Assembly: GCA_021815905.1 (NCBI GenBank)
Contig: JAKAZP010000215.1
Location: 1 to 5,139 of the forward strand
DNA from: Pseudomonadota bacterium
GTDB taxonomy: Bacteria; Pseudomonadota; Gammaproteobacteria; Steroidobacterales; Steroidobacteraceae
Length of the DNA: 5,139 bases
Reading direction: 5' to 3'
Shown: in pieces, positions 1 through 5,139 of the stretch
How the letters are laid out: every line of letters begins with the position of its first letter
Numbering within the stretch: position 1 is the stretch's first letter
Translations under genes and position numbers: made by a program
The notes under the pieces: model-generated
What the model saw: the letters and a program-made list of their open reading frames with translations, nothing else
Told to the model about the DNA's origin: nothing
The model's database searches: none

Positions 1-148
1 CCGGACCGTCGGGGGGCCGAAATCCGGGTCAGGGGATTCCGGCCGGCTCGGACTGAAGCAGAGCGCGAAGGACCGATGTGGCGCCGGCGGCCCTCAGGAA
101 GTAAGCTCACGAGCTTTGCTCGACCCGCGTGACCCGATAAGCCGAGGA
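1..148. other. Upstream region with no supported gene
   Basis: No convincing gene is visible here. The forward frame used by the transporter is open from the window edge, and another forward frame is open to a TGA at 130-132, but both give Arg/Gly-rich, low-information peptides. On the reverse strand there is no ATG start between 1 and 115, so a divergent gene does not begin here. I see no clear sigma-70 promoter. An AGGAAG at 96-101 is the only purine-rich stretch resembling a ribosome binding site, and it lies 14 bases before a possible TTG start at 116. Confidence 0.5.
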
Positions 149-1516
149 ATGGAAAAGAAAGAAGTTCGCGCCGCCGCATCGCTCGCCGCGGTTTTCTCGG
201 TGCGCATGCTGGGTCTTTTCATGATCTACCCGGTATTCGCCGCCTTCGCCCGCCACCTTGCGGGTGTGACGCCCTACAAGATCGGTCTCGCGCTCGGCAT
301 CTACGGGCTGAGCCAGGGACTGCTGCAGATGCCCTTCGGCCTGCTCTCCGATCGCATCGGGCGCAAGGTGATGATCGTGATCGGGCTCGTGCTGTTCGGC
401 ATCGGCAGCGCCGTCGCCGCGCGCGCGAGCAGCATCGACGGGATCATCATCGGCCGGGTGTTGCAGGGAGCCGGGGCGGTCGGCTCGGTGATCCTCGCGC
501 TCATCGCCGATCTCACGGCCGAGGACAGTCGCACCAAGGCCATGGCGCTGGTCGGCATGACGATCGGCTTCTCGTTCCTGGTGGCGATCGTGACCGGTCC
601 GATCATCGCGGGCTGGATCGGAGTCGGCGGGATCTTCTGGCTGATGGCGGTGCTCGCGCTGGTCGGCATCGGCATCACGGTGCTCATCGTGCCCTCGCCG
701 CGGCGCTCGCGCGTGCACCGCGAGGCGGAGCCCGTTCCGGCGCTGCTTGGCGCGACGGTGCGCAATGGCGAGCTGTTGCGTCTCGACTTCGGCATCTTCG
801 CGCTCCACGCCATGCTCACCGCGAGTTTCCTCGTCGTTCCGGGGCTGCTGCACGGGGCGCTCGCGCTCGACAGCCACGATCAGTGGTTCGTGTACCTCCC
901 GGTGCTTCTGGTCTCGGTGATCATCATGGTGCCGACCATCATCGCGGCCGAGCGCTTCCGGCGCATGAAGGCCATGCTGGTCGCGGCCGTGGGCGCGCTC
1001 GGGGCGAGTCAGTTCATGCTCGCCGCGGGCGGACACGACGTCTATGTTCTGCTCGGCGCGCTCACGCTGTTCTTCGTGGGTTTCAACGTGATGGAGGCGA
1101 GCCTGCCGTCGCTCGTTACCAAGGCCGCGCCCTCGGGCTCCACCGGCACGGCAACCGGTGTCTACTCGAGCTCGCAGTTCCTCGGAATCTTCGCGGGAGG
1201 CGTCGTCGGAGGATGGGCTCATCAGAGCTACGGCGGCGCCGGCGTGTTTCTCTTCACGGGCGCGCTGGCGGTGCTCTGGCTGCTCGCCGCCGCGAGCATG
1301 CGCCCCCCGAGCTATCTCACCACCCGGGTGGTCCCGATCGGCACTCCCGCGCCGGCGGATCTGGAGCGGTTGTCGGCGCGCCTGCGGCAGGTCGAGGGCG
1401 TGGCCGAGGCCGTCATCGTCCCCGAGGAGGGCGTCGCCTATCTCAAGGTCGACTCGAAGCGCTTCGACCGGGCCCGGGCGGAGTCGGTGGCGGCCGCCGG
1501 CTTCGAGGCGGTCTGA
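149..1516 (+). CDS. yajR: YajR-type MFS transporter with C-terminal YAM domain
   Basis: This is a probable proton-driven inner-membrane exporter of the major facilitator superfamily; the substrate of YajR proteins is not firmly known. With ATG 149 as start it has 455 residues, against about 454 for E. coli YajR as I recall it. Seen directly: a TM1 block with FSVRMLG (16-22), motif A GLLSDRIGRK (64-73, Asp68 and Arg72), motif B GRVLQGAGA (102-110, Arg103), motif C ending in GP (150-151), a series of hydrophobic segments consistent with 12 helices, and a late YSSSQFLG-type motif shared with YajR. From about residue 390 a soluble tail with VEGVAEAVI and AYLKVDSK matches the ferredoxin-like YAM domain and looks complete. 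The start is uncertain: GAGGA abuts ATG 149 with almost no spacing, while an in-frame TTG at 116 would add 11 residues. The ATG fits the family length better. The family call is firm. Confidence 0.93.
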   Translation: MEKKEVRAAASLAAVFSVRMLGLFMIYPVFAAFARHLAGVTPYKIGLALGIYGLSQGLLQMPFGLLSDRIGRKVMIVIGLVLFGIGSAVAARASSIDGIIIGRVLQGAGAVGSVILALIADLTAEDSRTKAMALVGMTIGFSFLVAIVTGPIIAGWIGVGGIFWLMAVLALVGIGITVLIVPSPRRSRVHREAEPVPALLGATVRNGELLRLDFGIFALHAMLTASFLVVPGLLHGALALDSHDQWFVYLPVLLVSVIIMVPTIIAAERFRRMKAMLVAAVGALGASQFMLAAGGHDVYVLLGALTLFFVGFNVMEASLPSLVTKAAPSGSTGTATGVYSSSQFLGIFAGGVVGGWAHQSYGGAGVFLFTGALAVLWLLAAASMRPPSYLTTRVVPIGTPAPADLERLSARLRQVEGVAEAVIVPEEGVAYLKVDSKRFDRARAESVAAAGFEAV

Positions 1517-1517
1517 G

Positions 1518-1539
1518 GCCGCCGGCCGCTCGCGGCGGC
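1518..1539. other. Small GC hairpin in the spacer
   Basis: GCCGCC (1518-1523) can pair with GGCGGC (1534-1539) across a 10-base loop, starting just after the transporter stop codon. There is no T-run after it, so it does not look like an intrinsic terminator. In DNA this GC-rich a 6-bp stem can arise by chance. It might act as an mRNA stability or processing element, but nothing here proves that. Confidence 0.25.
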
Positions 1540-1558
1540 ACCATCGCGGTCGAGTCAT

Positions 1559-1563
1559 GAGGA
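1559..1563 (+). promoter_or_regulatory. Shine-Dalgarno sequence of the hydrolase gene
   Basis: GAGGA lies seven bases before ATG 1571, which is near-ideal spacing. It supports this start over the overlapping out-of-frame ATG at 1575. Confidence 0.7.
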
Positions 1564-1570
1564 TGGATCG

Positions 1571-2437
1571 ATGAATGAAGCCGGGTTCCGTGAGCTGCGC
1601 TGGCGATCCGCCGACGGACTCGAGCTCTTCTGCCGGGTCCACGATCGGGCGCCGGCGGGGGCGCTCACGGTGTTGTGTCTGCCGGGATTGACTCGCAACA
1701 GCCGGGATTTCGAGCGGCTCGCGCCGCACCTCGCGCCGCGCTATCGCGTGGTATGCCCCGACCTCCGGGGGCGGGGCTTCTCGGCGCGCGATCCGCAGTG
1801 GCAGAACTACAATCCGGTGCAGTATCTCGCCGATCTGCAGGGTCTGTCGGAGGTGCTCGGCATCGGGCGCTGCGCCATCATCGGCACCTCGCTCGGGGGG
1901 CTGCTCGCCATGCTCATGGCCGCGAGCACCCCGGAGCGCGTCGCCGGCATCGTGCTGAACGACGTCGGTCCCGAGATCGATCCGAGAGGCATAGAGCGCA
2001 TCAAGAGCTACGCCGGTCGGCTGCCGCCGGTCCTCACCTGGGCGGAGGCCGTCGCGCAGCTTCGCCAGGTCTTCGCAGGCGCGTGGCCGGGGCTTTCCGA
2101 TGAGACCTGGGCGACCCTCGCGCGCCGCAGCTACCGCGAAGACGAGAGCGGAGCTCCCCGCCTCGATGCCGATCCGAAGATAGGCGAGGCGCTGCGGGCG
2201 GCGCCGCCGGTGCCCGGCGGCATCTGGCCCGTGTTCGCGCGCCTCGAGCGGCTGCCGGTGCTCGTCATCCATGGCGCCCTCTCGGACATCCTGACCGAGC
2301 CCATTCTCGAGCGCATGCAGCGCGAGAAGCCGGACCTCGAGCGCCTCACCGTCGCCGATCGCGGACATGTGCCGCTGCTCGATGAGCCGGAGGCGCTCTC
2401 GGCAATCGATCGCTTCCTCGCGCGGCTCGCGCCGTAA
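1571..2437 (+). CDS. Serine alpha/beta-fold hydrolase
   Basis: This is a 288-residue alpha/beta hydrolase, probably cytoplasmic since no signal peptide or membrane helix is visible. The fold's landmarks occur in order: the oxyanion region LPGLTRN (37-43), the strand-loop DLRGRGFS (64-71), the nucleophile elbow GTSLGG with Ser107, the acid in IHGALSD (Asp239) and the base in DRGHVPLL (His266). The Ser-Asp-His triad is therefore complete. The serine nucleophile argues against haloalkane dehalogenase or epoxide hydrolase, which use Asp, and favours an esterase, lactonase or C-C bond hydrolase. A cap region lies roughly at 135-215. Length is normal for the family. It follows the transporter by 54 bases with a good Shine-Dalgarno, so cotranscription is plausible. 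The substrate cannot be read from the sequence; an enol-lactonase-like or carboxylesterase role are both possible. Confidence 0.9.
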   Translation: MNEAGFRELRWRSADGLELFCRVHDRAPAGALTVLCLPGLTRNSRDFERLAPHLAPRYRVVCPDLRGRGFSARDPQWQNYNPVQYLADLQGLSEVLGIGRCAIIGTSLGGLLAMLMAASTPERVAGIVLNDVGPEIDPRGIERIKSYAGRLPPVLTWAEAVAQLRQVFAGAWPGLSDETWATLARRSYREDESGAPRLDADPKIGEALRAAPPVPGGIWPVFARLERLPVLVIHGALSDILTEPILERMQREKPDLERLTVADRGHVPLLDEPEALSAIDRFLARLAP

Positions 2438-2440
2438 AAT
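2435..2440 (+). promoter_or_regulatory. Possible -10 box before the third gene
   Basis: TAAAAT matches the sigma-70 -10 consensus TATAAT at five of six positions and is the only AT-rich hexamer in this area. It overlaps the hydrolase TAA stop and lies six bases before ATG 2447, so transcription would start at or next to the A of the start codon. The candidate -35 around 2413-2419 (CTTCCTC) is poor. No Shine-Dalgarno is visible before ATG 2447, which would fit a leaderless message. This is an inference from position and composition only. Confidence 0.3.
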
Positions 2441-2446
2441 AGCGCC

Positions 2447-5139
2447 ATGCGTCTTCTTCGTCCGCTGGCGCTCGGCGCCCTTCTCAACGCGCTCGCCGTC
2501 GTTGCGGCCTCGGCCGGCGTCGCGCCGTTCGATCTCGCCGGACCGCATCTGCAGGTCACCGTCGAGCACTCGCACCTCACGCTGCCCCTCTCGGAGGTGC
2601 CGAACCTTTCGGTGGGCGATCGGCTCTGGATCCGGGCGGATCTGCCCTCGAGCGAGTCCGAGCACTACCTGCTCGTGGTCGCGTTTCTGCGCGGCGCGAC
2701 CAATCCGCCGCCGCGAGACTGGTTTCACGCCTGCGACGCGTGGAAGCGGCTCTGTGCGAGAAAGGGACTGCGGCTCACCGTCCCCGCGGGCGCGGGCCAG
2801 GTGCTCGTATTCCTCGCGCCGGAAGCCGGAGGAGACTTCAGGACGCTCATCGACGCCGTGCGCGGCCGGCCCGGCGCCTTCGTCCGCACCTCGCAGGACC
2901 TCAATCAGGCGACCCTCGACAGCTCGCGTCTCGCGCGCTACCTCAGGGCGATCCGCGCGCTCGACGAGCGCTCGCCCGGGCGGATCCGCGAAGTGGCGCC
3001 GCTCCTTGCGCGCAGCCTCGCCATCAAAGTGAAATCGAAGTGTCTGGAGCGGCTGCCGGAGCTGCAGGCGCCGTGTCTCATGAAGGGTCAGTCGTCGCTG
3101 ATTCTCAACGACGGGCACAGCACTTCCATCGTCGAGGCGCTGACTTCTGGACCGGCCAGCGATCTCGCCATGGAGGCGAGCTATTCGCCGCAATTGAGCT
3201 ACGGCTACTACAGTCCCTACATCGCTTCGATACTCGACATCGCGCGCATTTTCGGCTCCTTCACCACGGCGCGCTATCAGTACATCCCGGCGCTGGCCAC
3301 GCTGCACGGCGAGGTGCTCGCGCTCACTCTCAATACGCCGCCGTCTTTCCACGATCCGAAATCGGTGCTGGTCACGGCGCTGCCGGCGGTCGAGCCACCG
3401 CAGCCGCCGCCCCTGCACGCGGTCGACCCGAAGGAGATCTACTGCGCGCGCAAGAGCGCTCTGGTGCTGCCCGTGGAGGGAGCCCCGCTCGTCTTCTCGA
3501 CCGATTATGCCCACGGGCTGCGCCTGTGGCTGGTCGGCAGCACGGGCGCGACGGTCGAGCTGCCGGCCCGGGCCGATCCGGAGCAGGGCGGCATCGTGGT
3601 GGACACCGCGGCGATCGGCAACACGCGGCTCGGCGATTCGGTTCGCGGCGCGCTCGAGGGCTACTGGGGCTTCCAGCGCTACAGCGGACCGACATTCAAG
3701 CTCGTCAACGTGCGCGCCGAGTCGTGGGCGCTCTCCGCCTCCGACGGTTCCGCGGCGATCGTCGGGCGCGATGACACCATCCATCTCACCGCCAGCAGCG
3801 TGAGCTGCATCGACAGCATCATGCTGCGCGATCCTTCGGGCAAGGAGCTCAAGGTCGACTGGAAGCGCGTGCACTCGAGCGAAGTGCAGGTGAAGTTGCC
3901 CCTCACGCGCAGTCAGCCGGGTCCGCTCACGCTGCTCGTCAAGCAGTTCGGTCCGAGCGCGCCGCAGCCGGTGCCGCTCGAAGCCTACTCGGAGGCCGCG
4001 CGACTCGACAGCTTCACCCTGCATGCCGGGGACAGTCAGGGCGTGCTCGCGGGAAGCCGCCTGGATGAGGTGGCCGGTCTGGCGATGGACGGGGTGGCAT
4101 TCGTGCCGGGTGCGCTCTCGAGCAAGAGCGGTGTCGACCGGCTCACCATGACGGCGCAGGATGTCAAGGCGGCGGCCGCACTGAAGGAAGGCGAGAGCGG
4201 ACTCGCCCGGGTGCGGCTCAAGGACGGGCGTCTGCTCGAGCTCGAGGGCGTGGTCGGCTCGCCCCGTCCGAGCGTGACGCTGCTTGCGAAGAGCGTGCAG
4301 CCCTCGGCGCGCACCCTAAGCAGCCACATTCATCTCGCCGCCGCCGACGAGCTTCCGGAGCACGCGCGGCTCACGTTCTCCCTGCGCGCCGAGTCGCCCG
4401 CCGCGTTCGATCGAGACGAGACCATCGAAGTGGCGACCGCCGACGGCGAGTACACCGCGTCGCTCACCCTGGCGAACGGCGGATTGACGCTCGAGACGCG
4501 CTCGGTCGCCATCGCGACCCTCGAACCGGCCAAAGCCTTCGGGCGCAGCGCTTTCGGGCCCCTTCAGTTCAGAGTCCTCGACGACGGGGTGAAGGGCGAC
4601 TGGCAGCCGCTCGCCACGCTGGTGCGTTTGCCTCGGCTCGGGAAGCTCGTCTGCCCGGCGACGCCCGAGCTGGCGTGCAAGCTTTCGGGCTCCGAGCTCT
4701 ATCTCGTCGATGCGATCTCGAGCAACGCAGAGTTCGACCATCCCGTGCAGGTGCCGGACGGCTTTCCCGGCTACGCGTTGCCCGTGCCGCATCCGGCGCA
4801 CGGGGCGCTCTACGTGCGCTTGCGGGACGACCCGTCCGTCATCAATCGCGCCTCCCTCGACACCGAGGAGCTTCCACCGACTCGGGAGGAGGCCTCGCGT
4901 GCGAGCGTGCGCCGCGCGGCCGCCAGCTCGCCGGGCGACACCGGCACCAAGGCAAAGGGCGCCCGAGGCGGATCCAACCACTCCGGGACGCCGGGCACGA
5001 CCTCGCCGAATGCGGGCGGCGCCGATGCAAATCCGGGTGCCGCGCCGCCGAAGGCGGGCACCGACGATGCGAAGCCGGGCGGTGCGCTGCCGAAGGCGGG
5101 CACCGACGATGCGAAGCCGGGGACGGCGGAGCCGAAGGC
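2447..5139 (+). CDS. Large exported protein of unknown function, 3' end outside window
   Basis: I do not recognise this protein. The frame is open from ATG 2447 to the window edge, about 897 codons, and the stop lies beyond. Residues 1-23 look like a Sec signal peptide (Arg2 and Arg5, hydrophobic core, A-S-A before the cut), so it is probably periplasmic or secreted. A short beta-like region follows, then a helical stretch (about 158-198), a distinctive aromatic block YGYYSPY (252-258) running into ILDIARIFGSF (262-272) and YQYIP (277-281), a Pro-rich hinge (313-322), and a long beta-rich region (about 326-800) suggestive of Ig-like or other beta-sandwich modules. Exactly eight cysteines occur, at 96, 103, 199, 210, 333, 454, 736 and 744. 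Several sit close in pairs, suiting disulfides outside the cytoplasm. From about 809 the chain is disordered and Pro/Ala/Gly-rich, with 14-residue repeats. No catalytic motif is evident. It starts 9 bases after the hydrolase gene and lacks a clear ribosome binding site. Confidence 0.88.
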   Translation, partial: MRLLRPLALGALLNALAVVAASAGVAPFDLAGPHLQVTVEHSHLTLPLSEVPNLSVGDRLWIRADLPSSESEHYLLVVAFLRGATNPPPRDWFHACDAWKRLCARKGLRLTVPAGAGQVLVFLAPEAGGDFRTLIDAVRGRPGAFVRTSQDLNQATLDSSRLARYLRAIRALDERSPGRIREVAPLLARSLAIKVKSKCLERLPELQAPCLMKGQSSLILNDGHSTSIVEALTSGPASDLAMEASYSPQLSYGYYSPYIASILDIARIFGSFTTARYQYIPALATLHGEVLALTLNTPPSFHDPKSVLVTALPAVEPPQPPPLHAVDPKEIYCARKSALVLPVEGAPLVFSTDYAHGLRLWLVGSTGATVELPARADPEQGGIVVDTAAIGNTRLGDSVRGALEGYWGFQRYSGPTFKLVNVRAESWALSASDGSAAIVGRDDTIHLTASSVSCIDSIMLRDPSGKELKVDWKRVHSSEVQVKLPLTRSQPGPLTLLVKQFGPSAPQPVPLEAYSEAARLDSFTLHAGDSQGVLAGSRLDEVAGLAMDGVAFVPGALSSKSGVDRLTMTAQDVKAAAALKEGESGLARVRLKDGRLLELEGVVGSPRPSVTLLAKSVQPSARTLSSHIHLAAADELPEHARLTFSLRAESPAAFDRDETIEVATADGEYTASLTLANGGLTLETRSVAIATLEPAKAFGRSAFGPLQFRVLDDGVKGDWQPLATLVRLPRLGKLVCPATPELACKLSGSELYLVDAISSNAEFDHPVQVPDGFPGYALPVPHPAHGALYVRLRDDPSVINRASLDTEELPPTREEASRASVRRAAASSPGDTGTKAKGARGGSNHSGTPGTTSPNAGGADANPGAAPPKAGTDDAKPGGALPKAGTDDAKPGTAEPK
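5006..5139 (+). repeat. 42-base in-frame tandem repeat, continues past the window
   Basis: Three consecutive 42-base units lie at 5006-5047, 5048-5089 and 5090-5131, and a fourth begins at 5132 and is cut by the window end. Units two and three share their first 32 bases exactly and differ at six positions overall; unit one differs from unit two at about ten. Each unit encodes 14 residues, typified by PKAGTDDAKPGGAL, so copy number can change without a frameshift. The encoded tail is Pro-rich with mixed Lys and Asp and is probably a flexible linker or wall- or envelope-spanning stalk. The full copy number and what follows cannot be seen here. Confidence 0.9.

Noticed and set aside
1..132. Possible tail of an upstream forward gene ending at TGA 130-132
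   Set aside because: Only about 43 Arg-rich codons with no recognisable motif. Open frames of this length are expected by chance at this GC content.
1518..1539. Intrinsic terminator between transporter and hydrolase
   Set aside because: The hairpin is short and has no following T-run.
883..1560. A 225-codon forward open frame inside the transporter gene
   Set aside because: Arg/Gly-rich product in a different phase from the strongly conserved YajR frame.
2367..3032. A 221-codon forward open frame spanning the hydrolase end and the next gene start
   Set aside because: Ser/Arg/Pro-rich low-complexity product in the wrong phase. It crosses a real gene boundary.
2740..3774. A 344-codon forward open frame overlapping the exported protein gene
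   Set aside because: It is Arg/Ala/Gly-rich with no plausible structure, whereas the frame from 2447 gives a signal peptide, paired cysteines and in-frame repeats. It is a GC-driven shadow.
107..4024. A 1305-codon open frame on the minus strand
   Set aside because: It is the exact codon-by-codon complement of the three forward genes, is Arg/Glu/His-rich with no recognisable domain, and stays open because the forward genes avoid TTA, CTA and TCA. The forward proteins have clear families or a signal peptide.
4316..4981. A 221-codon open frame on the minus strand
   Set aside because: Same complementary phase as the other antisense frame, opposite the exported protein gene, with Arg/Gly-rich composition and no domain or ribosome binding site.

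Overview
The window is GC-rich (about two-thirds or more by eye) and gene-dense. Three genes are packed head to tail on the + strand, and no RNA gene, insertion sequence or CRISPR array was seen. The first gene closely resembles the proteobacterial transporter YajR, and codons are strongly biased to G/C at the third position. This suggests a high-GC proteobacterium, perhaps gamma or beta. The lineage call is an inference from one well-recognised protein and base composition.

Layout: positions 1-148 are upstream sequence with no gene I can support. Positions 149-1516 encode a complete YajR-type major facilitator superfamily (MFS) transporter, with the C-terminal ferredoxin-like YAM domain intact. 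A 54-base spacer holds a small GC hairpin and a good ribosome binding site. Positions 1571-2437 encode a complete serine alpha/beta hydrolase with all triad residues visible. After only 9 bases, a third and much larger gene starts at 2447 and runs off the end of the window at 5139, giving about 897 codons without a stop. It encodes an exported, beta-rich, cysteine-paired protein that I do not recognise. It ends, within view, in a disordered Pro/Ala/Gly/Lys/Asp tail built on a 42-base (14-residue) tandem repeat.

How they work together: the spacing and shared strand fit one transcription unit. An inner-membrane exporter, a cytoplasmic hydrolase and a secreted protein do not form a known pathway, so a joint function is not claimed. 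A TAAAAT box just upstream of the third gene, combined with no visible Shine-Dalgarno sequence, raises the possibility that this gene has its own promoter and a leaderless or near-leaderless transcript.

The third gene is the part most likely to be undescribed. All three genes and both spacers lie in the same reading phase. This explains the very long open frame on the opposite strand, which I treat as a compositional shadow.
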